Below are positions 29,691 through 39,354 of a stretch of 64,000 bases of DNA, piece by piece. The position numbers were made by a program, and so were the translations under genes. The notes beneath the pieces were generated by a model that was given only the letters and a program-made list of their open reading frames with translations, was not told the DNA's origin and made no database searches. Positions within the stretch are counted from its first letter, which is position 1, and every line of letters begins with the position of its first letter. This stretch comes from Alphaproteobacteria bacterium (GTDB lineage Bacteria; Pseudomonadota; Alphaproteobacteria; Sphingomonadales; Sphingomonadaceae): contig QBLU01000006.1 in the NCBI GenBank assembly GCA_003241875.1, positions 12,893 through 76,892 on the forward strand, given 5' to 3'.

Positions 29691-30574
29691 GCTTCGATGG
29701 CGCCGATGACGTGCGGCACCTCGGCCAGAATTTCGCGCGCCAGAAAGCCGACGCGGCCGATGCGATGACCGAGACGCCGGCCGGCTTCGCCATGGACGAA
29801 CACCGCCCACAAGGCTGCGGCCAGCGGATCGGCACCGCGGGCGGCGAGGCCCGTCGCCAGCCCGGCCAGCGTATCGCCCGAGCCCGACGTGGCGAGACCG
29901 ACGCCGCCGCCATCATAGCGGAACATCCGGCCATCGGGTGCCGCGACGAAGGTGGTGCTGGCCTTGAGCACCACGACGGCGTTGAAGCGCCGGGCGGCGC
30001 GTGTTGCCATGGCGACCGGATCGGCGAGCACCTCGGCCCGGTCGACGGCCATCATGCTGGCCATTTCCCCGGCGTGCGGCGTCAGGATGGCCGGGCGCGC
30101 CAGGCTCTGCAGGCGGGCTTCGACCTGGGCGATGCCCGCCAATGGTGCCGCATCGAGCACGATGGCAACCGAGTCGGCGCGTTCGAGCAGACAGGCGGCA
30201 AGGTCGGCGGCAGCATCGCCGGCGGCCATTCCCGGGCCGATCAGCAGGGCATCGCAATGCGCCACCCGCTCGGCAAGGACCGTACCGGCAGAGGCTGCCA
30301 CGGTGCCGTCTTCATCTTCCGCCAGGGCAACGACGAATGTCTCGGGGATCGCCATGGCCAGGGCGGGCGCGATGCTCGCCGCGGTCGCCAGTTGCAGCTT
30401 GCCGGCGCCGGCCCGCAAGGCAGCGACGCCGGCGAGCAGCAGGGCGCCCGGCATTTCCCGGCAGCCACCGACGATCAACGCGCGGCCGCGCGCATCCTTG
30501 TCGACCTCGCCGTCATGCGCCGGCAGCGGCAGCGTGCGCAGCAGCGCACGGTCGATGAGAACGGCATCCGTCAT
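29687..30574 (-). CDS. nnrD: ADP-dependent NAD(P)H-hydrate dehydratase
   Basis: A 295-residue ribokinase-fold enzyme that repairs hydrated NAD(P)H. It carries GRALIVGGCREMPGALLLA, PAILTPHAGEMASM and the nucleotide loop GVGLATSGSGDTLAGLATGL. The N-terminal epimerase domain (NnrE), which is fused to NnrD in many bacteria, is absent here and would have to be encoded elsewhere. Its start overlaps the stop of the histidine phosphatase gene upstream (ATGA). Confidence 0.92.
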   Translation of the reverse strand: MTDAVLIDRALLRTLPLPAHDGEVDKDARGRALIVGGCREMPGALLLAGVAALRAGAGKLQLATAASIAPALAMAIPETFVVALAEDEDGTVAASAGTVLAERVAHCDALLIGPGMAAGDAAADLAACLLERADSVAIVLDAAPLAGIAQVEARLQSLARPAILTPHAGEMASMMAVDRAEVLADPVAMATRAARRFNAVVVLKASTTFVAAPDGRMFRYDGGGVGLATSGSGDTLAGLATGLAARGADPLAAALWAVFVHGEAGRRLGHRIGRVGFLAREILAEVPHVIGAIEA

Positions 30575-31305
30575 CCGGCAGCCACCGGCTTGTCGGCGGC
30601 GGTGGTGACCGGGGCTGCCGCCGGCACCTCGTTGTAGCGCAGCAGCCGCGGCCGGCTGCGTCCGCTGTCATCACCGATGAAATCATATTCGGTGACGCTG
30701 CAATTGGCGACGTCGCCGGCACGATCGATGGCGAGAATGGCCGCCTCGTCGAGCGATTCGAGGATATAGCGCAGGCACAGCACGACGACCTGATGAGCGA
30801 CGATGACAATGCGCTGGCCGCTGTGGTGCAGGCCGACGGTATCGAGCAGCGCCCGCAGCCGCAGGATGACATCGGTCCAGCTTTCGCCGCCGGGTGGGCG
30901 ATGGTAGAATTTGCCCAGCATCGTCAGCGCCGCCGCCTGGTCGGGATGCAGTGCCGCGACACCCGAGCGGGTCAGGCGATCGAGGATGCCGAATTCGCGT
31001 TCGCGAAGGCGCTCGTCACTGGCAAGATGGCAGGCGTCGATGCTGCCGGCGATGGCCTCGGCGGTCTGGCGGGCCCGCAGGAACGGCGAGACCAGCACGA
31101 CTTCGGGTGGCGCCGTGAGCCCGCCGAACCAGCCGCCCAGCGCTGCCGCCTGGGTCATGCCGAGCGTGCTCAGCGGCACATCGGCATCGCGCATGTCGAT
31201 CGCGATCCGCGACGCCTTGGCGGCTTCGGCGAGATCGGCGGCGACGTTGCCGGCGCTCTGGCCGTGGCGGACGATCCAGAGCCGCTCGGGCCAGGCTGGT
31301 GGCAT
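30571..31305 (-). CDS. Histidine phosphatase (phosphoglycerate mutase-like)
   Basis: A 244-residue protein of the histidine phosphatase superfamily: the phospho-His motif LWIVRHGQSAGN at the start, SPFLRARQTAEAI, a Glu in DERLREREFG, and the second catalytic His in VIVAHQVVV. The substrate is not clear; a phosphoglycerate, phosphosugar or nucleotide role is possible. The ATG at 31305 was chosen over a TTG at 31338 because GAGGG is well placed upstream. It is coupled to nnrD downstream and stands 67 bases after the his operon. Confidence 0.85.
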   Translation of the reverse strand: MPPAWPERLWIVRHGQSAGNVAADLAEAAKASRIAIDMRDADVPLSTLGMTQAAALGGWFGGLTAPPEVVLVSPFLRARQTAEAIAGSIDACHLASDERLREREFGILDRLTRSGVAALHPDQAAALTMLGKFYHRPPGGESWTDVILRLRALLDTVGLHHSGQRIVIVAHQVVVLCLRYILESLDEAAILAIDRAGDVANCSVTEYDFIGDDSGRSRPRLLRYNEVPAAAPVTTAADKPVAAG

Positions 31306-31339
31306 TCTTGGGACCCTCGAAACGGTGTCGAGGTCCAAA

Positions 31340-31354
31340 CGCCCAGGCCGGGCG
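31340..31354 (-). terminator. Weak terminator-like hairpin after hisE
   Basis: CGCCC (31340-31344) pairs with GGGCG (31350-31354) over a five-base loop; on the minus strand it is followed by TTTGG. A second, bulged stem (GGACCCTCGA with TCGAGGTCC) lies just beyond. It could end the his operon but the T tract is poor. Confidence 0.3.
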
Positions 31355-31372
31355 CTTGTTCAACGGCTGCGC

Positions 31373-31693
31373 TCAGTCCCGGCGTGAAGCCTTTTCGACC
31401 AGCCCGGAAACCCCTTCCCGGCGCTCGAGTTCGGCGCGGATATCGTCGAAATCGAGCCCCGCGTCGACAAGCAGCAGCGCCAGGTGGAACATCAGGTCCG
31501 CAGCCTCGCCGACGATCGCGGCGCTGTCGTTTCCCATCGCGGCAATGACCGTCTCGACAGCTTCCTCGCCAAGCTTCTGGGCGATCTTGGCACGGCCCTT
31601 GGCCGTAAGCTTGGCAACATAGGACGTCGCCGGATCGCCATCGCGGTTGGCGGCGATGCGGGCAATCAGCCGGTCGAACCTGTCCTCGCTCAT
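31373..31693 (-). CDS. hisE: Phosphoribosyl-ATP pyrophosphohydrolase
   Basis: A 106-residue HisE, which removes pyrophosphate from phosphoribosyl-ATP in histidine synthesis. It carries [20 protein letters not shown] and [20 protein letters not shown], the metal-binding EEXXE-type helices of MazG-like folds. In alphaproteobacteria it is separate from HisI, as here. It is the last gene of the his run and its start overlaps hisF (ATGA). Confidence 0.95.
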   Translation of the reverse strand: MSEDRFDRLIARIAANRDGDPATSYVAKLTAKGRAKIAQKLGEEAVETVIAAMGNDSAAIVGEAADLMFHLALLLVDAGLDFDDIRAELERREGVSGLVEKASRRD

Positions 31694-32451
31694 CGCCGCA
31701 CCGGAATGCCGGCCGCCGACAGGGCGTCCTTGGCATCGGATATCGAAGCCTGGCCGAAGTGGAAGATCGAGGCGGCGAGCACGGCACTGGCATGCCCTTG
31801 CCTGACGCCGCTGACAAGATCGGCGACGCTGCCGACCCCGCCGCTGGCGACGACCGGCACCGGCACCGCGTCGGCGATCGCCCGCGTCAGCGCCAGGTCA
31901 TAGCCGCTGCGGGTGCCATCGCGATCCATGCTGGTCAGCAGGATCTCGCCGGCGCCGAGCCGCGCCGCCTCGATCGCATAGTCCACCGCATCGATGCCGG
32001 TTTCGCGGCGGCCGCCATGGGTGAAGATCGCCCAGCGCCCGTTGCCGACTGCCTTGGCATCGACCGCAACCACAACGCATTGATCGCCAAAGCGCATCGC
32101 CAGTTCGCCGATCAGCGCCGGCCGGGCGACCGCCGCCGAATTGACCGCGACCTTGTCGGCCCCCGCCAGCAGCAGCGCCCGGGCATCCTCGACGCTGCGG
32201 ACGCCGCCGCCGACGGTCAGCGGCATGAAACAGGCATCGGCCGTGGCCTCGACGATGTGCAGCAAGGTGCCGCGATCCTCGTGCGCCGCGGTGATGTCGA
32301 GAAAGGTCAGTTCATCGGCGCCGGCGGCGTCATAGGCGCGCGCCGCCTCGACCGGGTCGCCGGCGTCGCGCAGCGCGACGAAGTTGACGCCCTTGACGAC
32401 GCGCCCACCGGCGACATCGAGGCAGGGGATGACCCTGACAGCGAGCGTCAT
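31690..32451 (-). CDS. hisF: Imidazole glycerol phosphate synthase subunit HisF
   Basis: A 253-residue TIM barrel that closes the imidazole ring with ammonia from HisH. The catalytic Asp are in [14 protein letters not shown] (near 11) and VVAVDAKA (near 130); [11 protein letters not shown] and ASGGVGS are phosphate-site loops. Overlaps hisE and hisA by ATGA junctions. Confidence 0.97.
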   Translation of the reverse strand: MTLAVRVIPCLDVAGGRVVKGVNFVALRDAGDPVEAARAYDAAGADELTFLDITAAHEDRGTLLHIVEATADACFMPLTVGGGVRSVEDARALLLAGADKVAVNSAAVARPALIGELAMRFGDQCVVVAVDAKAVGNGRWAIFTHGGRRETGIDAVDYAIEAARLGAGEILLTSMDRDGTRSGYDLALTRAIADAVPVPVVASGGVGSVADLVSGVRQGHASAVLAASIFHFGQASISDAKDALSAAGIPVRR

Positions 32452-33164
32452 GCCGCAGCGGCCAGGGCTGCACGCAGGTCGAGCCGGCCGTCGTACAGCG
32501 CGCGGCCGGTGATGACGCCCTCGATGTTCGGCTGGCCGACCAGCGCATCGATGTCGGCCATGCCGGCGACACCGCCCGAAGCGATCACCGGCACCGGGCT
32601 GACCGCCGCCAGCGCGATCGTCGCTTCCAGGTTGACGCCCTTCAACATGCCGTCGCGGCCGACATCGGTGAACAGCAGCGCCGCCACCCCGGCATCGGCA
32701 AAGCGCGCCGCCAGTTCCGCCACCGACACCGTCGAGCGTTCGGCCCAGCCGCGTGTCGCCACCATGCCGTCACGGGCATCGACGGCAACGACGATGCGGC
32801 CGGGGTGGGCCCGGGCGATCTCGCGCACCAGCGCCGGGTTCTCCAGTGCCGCGGTGCCCATGACCGCCCGCCAGACGCCGAGATCGAACCAGGCCTCGAC
32901 ATTGGCGCGGCTGCGGATGCCGCCGCCGACCTGGACGCGGCCCGGAAACGCCGTCAGCGCCGCGGCGACGCCGGCGGCATTGCGGCTTTCACCGGCAAAG
33001 GCGCCATCGAGATCGACGACATGCAGCGCCGTGGCACCGGCATCGGCAAAGGCCCGGGCCTGGGCGCCGGGATCCTCGTTATAGACGGTGGCGCGGTCCA
33101 TATCGCCCTCTGCCAGCCGCACGCACTGGCCGCCCTTCAGGTCGATGGCGGGAAAGACGATCAT
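32448..33164 (-). CDS. hisA: ProFAR isomerase HisA
   Basis: A 238-residue barrel enzyme that isomerises ProFAR to PRFAR in histidine synthesis. The catalytic Asp are in [13 protein letters not shown] (near residue 8) and VAVDARDG (near 127). The GGIRS and ASGGV loops bind the substrate phosphates. Its ends overlap hisF and hisH by ATGA, so synthesis of consecutive enzymes is coupled. Confidence 0.97.
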   Translation of the reverse strand: MIVFPAIDLKGGQCVRLAEGDMDRATVYNEDPGAQARAFADAGATALHVVDLDGAFAGESRNAAGVAAALTAFPGRVQVGGGIRSRANVEAWFDLGVWRAVMGTAALENPALVREIARAHPGRIVVAVDARDGMVATRGWAERSTVSVAELAARFADAGVAALLFTDVGRDGMLKGVNLEATIALAAVSPVPVIASGGVAGMADIDALVGQPNIEGVITGRALYDGRLDLRAALAAAA

Positions 33165-33772
33165 GCGGTCAGCCAGGCTTTCAGGAACGCCAGGCCATAG
33201 CTCTGGCTCTTTTCGGGGTGGAACTGCACGCCGGTGATGTTGCCGCGCGCAACGATCGCCGGAAACACGCCGCCATGGTCGCTGGTGGCGCGGACATCGG
33301 CGGCATCGTCGGGGTCGAAGCGATAGCTGTGCACGAAATAGGCGTCGCCTTCGGCCATGCCGCTGTCGTTGGCCGCAGTGACATGGTTCCAGCCCATGTG
33401 CGGGATCTTCAAGTCCAGATCGTCGGGCTGCAGCCGTGTCACCTTGCCCGGCAGCCAGCCCAGCCCCTGGTGGACGCCATGCTCATGCCCCTCGGTCGCC
33501 AGCAACTGCATGCCGACGCAGATGCCGAGGAACGGCACCTGGCGGCGGCGCACCGCGTCGGACAGCGCCGCCTCGATGCCGGTGGCACCCCGCAGCGCGT
33601 TGATGCACTGGGCAAAGGCACCGACGCCCGGCAACACGATGCGATCGGCGCTGGCGATACGCGCGGGATCGGCGGTGACATCGACATTCGCGGCACCCGC
33701 AGCGGCCAGCGCCCGCGCCGCCGACCGAAGATTCCCCGCGCCATAGTCGACGACGGCGACGCGCTCAGACAT
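33161..33772 (-). CDS. hisH: Imidazole glycerol phosphate synthase subunit HisH
   Basis: A 203-residue class-I glutamine amidotransferase with the nucleophile Cys in [11 protein letters not shown], and the His and Glu in QFHPEKSQS. It feeds ammonia to HisF. The start overlaps the end of hisB by eight bases and the stop overlaps hisA. Confidence 0.97.
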   Translation of the reverse strand: MSERVAVVDYGAGNLRSAARALAAAGAANVDVTADPARIASADRIVLPGVGAFAQCINALRGATGIEAALSDAVRRRQVPFLGICVGMQLLATEGHEHGVHQGLGWLPGKVTRLQPDDLDLKIPHMGWNHVTAANDSGMAEGDAYFVHSYRFDPDDAADVRATSDHGGVFPAIVARGNITGVQFHPEKSQSYGLAFLKAWLTA

Positions 33773-34379
33773 CGGTCAGGGGCGCACCACCAAGCGTGCC
33801 CTTGGTCGAGGGCACGCTGTCGGCCTTGCGCGGGTCGATCGCCACGGCCGCGCGCAACGCCCGTGCCACGCCCTTGAAGCAGCTTTCGACGATATGGTGA
33901 TTGTTGACGCCGTACAGCGTCTCGATGTGCAGGGTGATGCCCGCCGATCCGGCAAAGGCGGCGAACCATTCCTTGAACAATTCGGTGTCCATCTCGCCCA
34001 GGCGCGGCTGGCTGAACGCCGTCTTCCACACCAGATAGGGGCGGCCCGAGATGTCGAGCGCCACGCGGGTGAGCGTTTCGTCCATCGGAATCAACGCATC
34101 GCCATAGCGGGTTATGCCGCGACGGTCGCCGAGCGCCCGCGCCACCGCCTCACCGAGCGCGATGCCGCTGTCTTCGGTGGTGTGATGGGCATCGATGTGC
34201 AGGTCACCCTTGGCCGACAAAGTGATGTCGATCAGCGAATGGCGCGACAGCTGTTCGAGCATGTGATCGAGAAAGCCGATACCGGTGGTGACACGATAAT
34301 CGCCGGTGCCGTCGAGATTGACGGTCACCTCGATCGCCGTTTCCTTGGTGGATCGGCTGACGGTTGCGATTCTGTCCAT
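33765..34379 (-). CDS. hisB: Imidazoleglycerol-phosphate dehydratase
   Basis: A 204-residue dehydratase of the separate (not phosphatase-fused) HisB type: [34 protein letters not shown] and [11 protein letters not shown] carry the metal-binding His and Glu of the two half-sites. It is the first gene of the leftward hisB-H-A-F-E run. Upstream, hemC is divergent with a 100-base gap that must hold both promoters. Confidence 0.96.
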   Translation of the reverse strand: MDRIATVSRSTKETAIEVTVNLDGTGDYRVTTGIGFLDHMLEQLSRHSLIDITLSAKGDLHIDAHHTTEDSGIALGEAVARALGDRRGITRYGDALIPMDETLTRVALDISGRPYLVWKTAFSQPRLGEMDTELFKEWFAAFAGSAGITLHIETLYGVNNHHIVESCFKGVARALRAAVAIDPRKADSVPSTKGTLGGAPLTDV

Positions 34380-34479
34380 GTTGCGCTGCCGCTAGAGCAT
34401 CGCAGGCAACTGGGCAAGTTGGGGCGCCAACTCGTGCGGCATCTTGCCAACGCCCGTGTCGCATTTCACAAGCGCAACC

Positions 34480-35403
34480 ATGAAGACCTTCAAGCTCGGT
34501 ACCCGGGGATCGCCCCTTGCATTGGCGCAGGCGCGCATGACGGCGGCGGCGCTGTCCGCGGCGCACGGCTGGGCGCCCGATGTTGCCGAGATCGTCGTGA
34601 TCTCGACGACCGGCGATCGGGTCCAGGACCGGCCGCTCGCCGAAATCGGCGGCAAGGCGCTGTGGACCAAGGAGCTCGACGCGGCGCTGCTCGATGGCCG
34701 TATCGACTGCGCCGTGCATTCGATGAAGGATGTCGAGACTCACCTCCGCGACGGCATCGCGCTGGTCGCGATGCTGCCGCGTGCCGATGTCCGGGAACGG
34801 CTGCTCGGCGCCGACAGCATCGACGCGCTGCCGCAGGGTGCGCGGGTGGGCACGTCGAGCCCGCGCCGGGCGGCGCAGCTGCTCGGGATGCGGCCCGACC
34901 TCAAGATCGAGATGCTGCGCGGCAATGTCGCGACGCGCATGGCCAAGGTCGAAAGCGGCGCCATCGATGCGACCCTGCTGGCGGCGGCCGGGCTGGACCG
35001 GCTGGGCGTTGCCGCCGGGGCGACGGTGCCAATCGACACGATGCTGCCGGCGAGTGCCCAGGGCGCGGTCGGCATCACGGCGCGCATCGGCGACGACGCC
35101 AGCCTGGCGCTGCTCACCGCCATCGACCATGCGGCAACGCATGAAGCGGTGACGCTTGAGCGTGGTTTTCTCGCCGCACTGGGCGGCACCTGCCACAGCC
35201 CGGTGGCGGCGCTGGCCGTGGTCGCCGATGGCCGGGTGAGCTTCCGTGCCGAGATCATGACCGAGGACGGCGCCGAGATCGAGGAAGGCGGCTTTGAATC
35301 CGCCAGCGACGAGGCGCCGGCGCTGGTTGCGGCGCTCGCCGCCGACATGCTCGACGACGCCGGCCCCGGCTTGCGCGCGCTGTTCGATCCGCCGGGCGCC
35401 TGA
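34480..35403 (+). CDS. hemC: Porphobilinogen deaminase
   Basis: A 307-residue enzyme that joins four porphobilinogens into hydroxymethylbilane. It carries LGTRGSPLALAQA, HSMKDVETHL, GTSSPRRAAQLL and the dipyrromethane-cofactor Cys in GGTCHSPVAAL. The ATG at 34480 matches the family start; 12 upstream residues in frame are not conserved. hemD follows five bases later. Confidence 0.97.
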   Translation: MKTFKLGTRGSPLALAQARMTAAALSAAHGWAPDVAEIVVISTTGDRVQDRPLAEIGGKALWTKELDAALLDGRIDCAVHSMKDVETHLRDGIALVAMLPRADVRERLLGADSIDALPQGARVGTSSPRRAAQLLGMRPDLKIEMLRGNVATRMAKVESGAIDATLLAAAGLDRLGVAAGATVPIDTMLPASAQGAVGITARIGDDASLALLTAIDHAATHEAVTLERGFLAALGGTCHSPVAALAVVADGRVSFRAEIMTEDGAEIEEGGFESASDEAPALVAALAADMLDDAGPGLRALFDPPGA

Positions 35404-35408
35404 CCGCG

Positions 35409-36065
35409 ATGCGATTTCTCGTCACCCGGCCCAGTCCCGGCGGCGAGGCGACAGCGGCTCGCTTGCGGCGCGCCGGCCATGATGTCGTCCTGGCGCCCTT
35501 GCTTGCCACCAAGCCGGTGCCGTGGACCCTGCCCGACGGCCGCCACGACGCGGTGATGGTGACCAGTGCGGCAGCGGCGCGCCTGTCGGGCGCCGGGCCG
35601 GCGCTGCTCGACCTGCCATGCTTTGCCGTCGGCGGCGCGACGGCGGCGGCAGCGACGGCAGCGGGCTGGCACGACGTCCGGGATGCCGGGGGTGATGTCC
35701 AGGCGCTTGTCGACCGGCTGGCGGCAGCGGGCATGGGCGAGGTGCTGCATCTTGCCGGCGAGGATCGCACGCCGGTGACCCTGCCGCCCGGCCTGCGGGT
35801 CACGACAGCGGTCGTGTACCGGGCCGTCCTGCAGCCGCTGCCTGCCGTGCCGGCTGTCGACTGGGTGCTGCTCTACAGCAGCCGCACCGCGGGCCATTTC
35901 GGCGCCGAATGCGACCGGATCGGGCAGGCGCGGGAGGGGGTGGCCATCGCCGCCATCAGCCCGGCGGTGCGCACCGCGGCGGGGCCGGGCTGGCGCACCG
36001 CCGTGGCGGCCGCGGCACCGAATGAAGAGGCATTGCTGGCGGCCACCGGCGTCTCGTGCCAATAA
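35409..36065 (+). CDS. hemD: Uroporphyrinogen-III synthase
   Basis: A 218-residue enzyme that closes and flips ring D of hydroxymethylbilane. Sequence in this family is poorly conserved; RFLVTRPSPGGEATAARL, LLATKP and the C-terminal YSSRTAGHFG are consistent. The position directly between hemC and a mitofilin-like gene supports the call. Its tail extends past the first part of the next gene's upstream region. Confidence 0.88.
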   Translation: MRFLVTRPSPGGEATAARLRRAGHDVVLAPLLATKPVPWTLPDGRHDAVMVTSAAAARLSGAGPALLDLPCFAVGGATAAAATAAGWHDVRDAGGDVQALVDRLAAAGMGEVLHLAGEDRTPVTLPPGLRVTTAVVYRAVLQPLPAVPAVDWVLLYSSRTAGHFGAECDRIGQAREGVAIAAISPAVRTAAGPGWRTAVAAAAPNEEALLAATGVSCQ

Positions 36066-36085
36066 GGCCGCGCAAGAGGAACCCC

Positions 36086-37198
36086 ATGGACGCGCCTTTC
36101 GATCGCGGTGAAGTCGACCGCGCCAGCCTGGATGCCACCGAGCGCCTGCGCGCCCGGCTGTCGAGCACACCGCGCACTTCGCAACAGGCGCGGCCGCGCA
36201 GCAGCCTGCCCTGGGTCATCGCCGGCGGGCTGTTCGTGTTCGTGGCCGGCATGCTCGCCAATCCGCTGTTCGAATCGACGATACGGTCGCGTCTGCCGTT
36301 CGCGGCCGAGATCCTGCCTGCCACCACGGCCGAGACGGATCTCACCGCCTTGCAGTCGCGGCTGGCGCAGCTCGAAACCCGCGCCGGCGTTGCGTCCGAG
36401 GCAGCTCCGGTGGAGCGTCTGGCGCGAACCGAGGCCCGGATCGAAACCAGTACCGACCAGATCGCCCGCGATGCCGAACGCATCGACCGGTTGACCGCCG
36501 ACATGGCGGCGTTGCAGGCGACCGTCGCCGCGGAACGCGCGCGCGGCGAAGCTGCGGCCGGCACCGCCATCACGGCGGCCGATCGGGCCCAGGCCATGCT
36601 GACGCTCGTGCTGGTGCGTCGCGCCATCGACAGCGGGCGACCGCTGGGCGCGCTCGATCCGGTCCTGCGCCGGTCCTTCGAGGCGCGCTATCCCCAGGCG
36701 GTGCAGCAGGTCGTCGCGCTCGGCGGCAACCCGGTGACGCTGGGGTCGCTGCGGCGCAGTTTCATCGCGCTGCGTCCGGCGATCGGCGGTCGACCGGCGG
36801 CCAATGGGCAATTGAACTGGTGGGACGCGCTGACCACCACCATTGCCGACGCCGTATCGCGCCCGGCGAGCAACTCGATCGTCGACCAGGCCGGCGCGGC
36901 GCTCGATCGCGGCGATATCGCCGGTGCCGCCGCGCTGTTGCGGCGCCAGTCGCCACGCCCCGCAGCCCTGGCGGCCTGGCTGTCCGCCGCCGATCGCTGG
37001 CAGATCGGCAATGCGGCGCTGGCGACGCTGGAAACGACGACGGCGCTGGCACCCGCCGACGCGGTCACGGCGCGGCCCGACCCGGTTGCCGCCGCATCGT
37101 CGGTCCCGCTGCGCGGAGACAAGATCAGCATCGACCTGCCGACGATAACGCTGCCGCGGTTGCGCCTGCCGGACCTGCGCTTCTTCCGGTTCGACTGA
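36086..37198 (+). CDS. Mitofilin-like inner-membrane protein (COG4223)
   Basis: A 370-residue protein with one transmembrane helix (LPWVIAGGLFVFVAGMLANP), a long coiled coil from about residue 85 (DLTALQSRLAQLETRAGVAS and following heptads) and a C-terminal region of mitofilin type. Alphaproteobacterial mitofilin-like genes typically follow hemD, as here. These proteins may shape inner membranes. The ATG at 36086 has AGAGGA upstream. The final segment has repeated proline-leucine residues. Confidence 0.75.
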   Translation: MDAPFDRGEVDRASLDATERLRARLSSTPRTSQQARPRSSLPWVIAGGLFVFVAGMLANPLFESTIRSRLPFAAEILPATTAETDLTALQSRLAQLETRAGVASEAAPVERLARTEARIETSTDQIARDAERIDRLTADMAALQATVAAERARGEAAAGTAITAADRAQAMLTLVLVRRAIDSGRPLGALDPVLRRSFEARYPQAVQQVVALGGNPVTLGSLRRSFIALRPAIGGRPAANGQLNWWDALTTTIADAVSRPASNSIVDQAGAALDRGDIAGAAALLRRQSPRPAALAAWLSAADRWQIGNAALATLETTTALAPADAVTARPDPVAAASSVPLRGDKISIDLPTITLPRLRLPDLRFFRFD

Positions 37199-37221
37199 AG
37201 TGGCCGTCGTTGACGGCCCCG

Positions 37222-37890
37222 TCAGCGGGCGCCGAACAGGGCGCTGCCGACCCGGATGGCGGTGGCCCCGAGCAGCACCGCCGTTTCGAAATCCCCCGAC
37301 ATGCCCATGCTCAGCCCGGACACCCCGTTTTCGGCGGCGAGCTTGGCCAGCAGCGCAAAGAACGGCGCGGCTTCGGTATCGGCAGGCGGCACGCACATCA
37401 GGCCGATCACCGGCAATCCGGCGGTGCCGGCCGCAGCCAGCAGCCCGGGGATCTCGGCGATCGCACAGCCGCCCTTTTGCGCCTCGGCCCCGATATTGAC
37501 CTGCAGATAGCAATCGGGGCGCCGGCCGGTTGCCGTCATGACCTTGGCGAGCGCGGTCACCAGAGACAGCCGATCGACCGAATGGATGACGTCGAACAGC
37601 GCCACCGCCTCGGCCGCCTTGTTCGACTGCAGCTGCCCGACAAGATGCAGCCGGATATCGGCAACGCCGGCCATCAGCCCGGGCCATTTGGCCTCGGCTT
37701 CCTGCACGCGATTCTCGCCAAAGCTGCGCTGGCCCGCCTCGATCAGCGGCCGGATGGCGTCGGCATCCCAGGTCTTGCTGACGGCGATCAACTCGATGCT
37801 TTCGGCGTCGCGTCCTGCGGTGCGGGCGACACGCCCGACGGCATCGCGAACCGCCGCCAGCCGGTCGGCGGCAGACTCGTTTTCGATCAC
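37222..37890 (-). CDS. yggS: YggS family PLP homeostasis protein
   Basis: A 222-residue single-domain protein of the alanine-racemase-like barrel. The PLP Lys is in LIAVSKTWDADAI, and SFGENRVQEAEAKW, LVGQLQSNKA, and SMGMSGDFETAVLLGATAIR follow in order. It maintains pyridoxal phosphate supply; loss affects amino-acid pools. It is convergent with the mitofilin-like gene and directly downstream of the outer-membrane protein gene on the same strand. Confidence 0.94.
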   Translation of the reverse strand: MIENESAADRLAAVRDAVGRVARTAGRDAESIELIAVSKTWDADAIRPLIEAGQRSFGENRVQEAEAKWPGLMAGVADIRLHLVGQLQSNKAAEAVALFDVIHSVDRLSLVTALAKVMTATGRRPDCYLQVNIGAEAQKGGCAIAEIPGLLAAAGTAGLPVIGLMCVPPADTEAAPFFALLAKLAAENGVSGLSMGMSGDFETAVLLGATAIRVGSALFGAR

Positions 37891-37892
37891 GT

Positions 37893-38690
37893 TCAGAATG
37901 CGATGTTGGTGCCGAGATACACCGCCTGGTCCGGACGATCCGGGTCGAGCAGCGACGGCGCCACCGGCGCCAGCTTGTAACGGACGCCGCCGGTGACCGA
38001 CAGGCGCGGGCCGACCAGATAGGCACCGCCCAGCTCGACCGAATAGCGGCGCTCGAGCGGCGCATACATCAGCATGGAGCCCTGTTCGGCCGTTCCCATC
38101 AGGCTGGTTTTCCAGTTGGCACCGCGATAGCTGACGCCGACATCGACCGATTCGCGACGCCCGCCCGCCAGCGCCGTGGCGCCGGGCTGCATGGCGCTGT
38201 AGCCGCTGTTGAGGGCAAAGCCCTTCCAGGCAAGCGAAACATCGACGCTATAGGCTGTCGGCAGCGCCAGATTGGCCTCTACCGGCGGCGCCGCACGCGA
38301 ATGGTCGGTGCTGGCCGCAACAACGCGGGTCGACACGCCGAGCGACAGCGCCTTGCGGTTGTCGCTCTGGCCCGACGGGGTGAAGCGGAAGGCCCGCTCC
38401 ACGGTCTGCATCCGCGCGGTCGCGGCGCTGGTGCCCGACGCCGTGAAACTGAACCGCGAAACATCGGTCACCGGCGGCTGGAACGGCGTCAGCGGTGTTT
38501 CGAAGCTGAAGCGCCGCTTTTCGGCCTTGGCAACCGTCTTGCCGGTCGACTGGGCCGCCAGCGACGGCGCCGCGATCAACGCCGCCAGCAGGATGACAAG
38601 GGCGCGGGCTCCCGAACCCGGCAACGCCCTGGGGGCGGCAGGTGCAGCGATGGGGGCGTCTGGCCCCTGCGAATCGACTGCGCGAATCAT
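37893..38690 (-). CDS. Hypothetical secreted, probably barrel protein
   Basis: A 265-residue protein with a signal-type hydrophobic segment (ALVILLAALIAAPSLAAQS) and then alternating beta-strand-like sequence: YSVDVSLAWKGFALNSGYSA, SVDVGVSYRGANWKTSLMGT, YSVELGGAYLVGPRLSVTGG and a terminal AVYLGTNIAF ending in Phe. The pattern suggests an outer-membrane barrel. I recognise no family. The ATG at 38690 has AGGA upstream; another in-frame codon lies at 38717. Only two bases separate its stop from the yggS start. Confidence 0.55.
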   Translation of the reverse strand: MIRAVDSQGPDAPIAAPAAPRALPGSGARALVILLAALIAAPSLAAQSTGKTVAKAEKRRFSFETPLTPFQPPVTDVSRFSFTASGTSAATARMQTVERAFRFTPSGQSDNRKALSLGVSTRVVAASTDHSRAAPPVEANLALPTAYSVDVSLAWKGFALNSGYSAMQPGATALAGGRRESVDVGVSYRGANWKTSLMGTAEQGSMLMYAPLERRYSVELGGAYLVGPRLSVTGGVRYKLAPVAPSLLDPDRPDQAVYLGTNIAF

Positions 38691-38783
38691 GCTTTCGTTC
38701 CTATCAGTGGCTTGCAATGCCGCACAGACCCCTATGTTCCTCCATCGGCCGTACCGCAGAATTATTGCATCCTAGTGTGGTGA

Positions 38784-38807
38784 GAAATGCACAGTTTTCC
38801 GCATTTC
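38784..38807. promoter_or_regulatory. Seven-base inverted repeat GAAATGC
   Basis: GAAATGC (38784-38790) and GCATTTC (38801-38807) face each other across ten bases, between the divergent outer-membrane and DUF3576 genes. A possible operator; no regulator is identified. Confidence 0.35.
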
Positions 38808-38911
38808 GAGTGATTTCCGACGATTGGCCGCCATCGGCCTGTTAGGCTTGGCGCAACTGGCCTGCCGCGCCTATAAGCCCTGCCACGGATTGGTTTGAAA
38901 AAGGGTCGTCG

Positions 38912-39343
38912 ATGCGGCGCGTCGGAATATTGCTGGTCGGATTGGCGCTGATGGCCCCGCTTGCGGCCTGTGGCAAAAAGGACAAGCCGCGGAACGTCGA
39001 TGCTCCGGCCCGGGTGACGACGATCGGCGTCAACGCCTATCTGTGGCGCGCCTCGCTCGACACCATCGGCTTCATGCCGCTCGCCCAGGTCGATTCGAAC
39101 GGCGGCGTCATCATCACCGATTGGTATTCGACCGCGCAGAGCGCCAATGAGCGCGTGAAGGTCACCGTCGCCATCCTCGATACCGAATTGCGCGCCGACG
39201 CCATCAAGGTCACCGCCATTCGCCAGACCCTTGCCGGCAGCGGCTGGATCGATGCGCCGGTACGCGCCGGCACCGTGCAGAAGCTGGAGGAAACCATCCT
39301 CAGCCGCGCCCGCGACCTGCGCCGCGCCCAGTACGACGGCTGA
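38912..39343 (+). CDS. DUF3576 family lipoprotein
   Basis: A 143-residue protein with a signal peptide ending in the lipobox LAAC (Cys20), so a lipoprotein of the cell envelope. The mature part has [20 protein letters not shown] and [19 protein letters not shown], the DUF3576 family pattern. The function is not known; it is often next to leuS and lptE in alphaproteobacteria. The leuS gene starts twelve bases later, so they are likely cotranscribed. Confidence 0.85.
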   Translation: MRRVGILLVGLALMAPLAACGKKDKPRNVDAPARVTTIGVNAYLWRASLDTIGFMPLAQVDSNGGVIITDWYSTAQSANERVKVTVAILDTELRADAIKVTAIRQTLAGSGWIDAPVRAGTVQKLEETILSRARDLRRAQYDG

Positions 39344-39354
39344 CGCACGCCACC

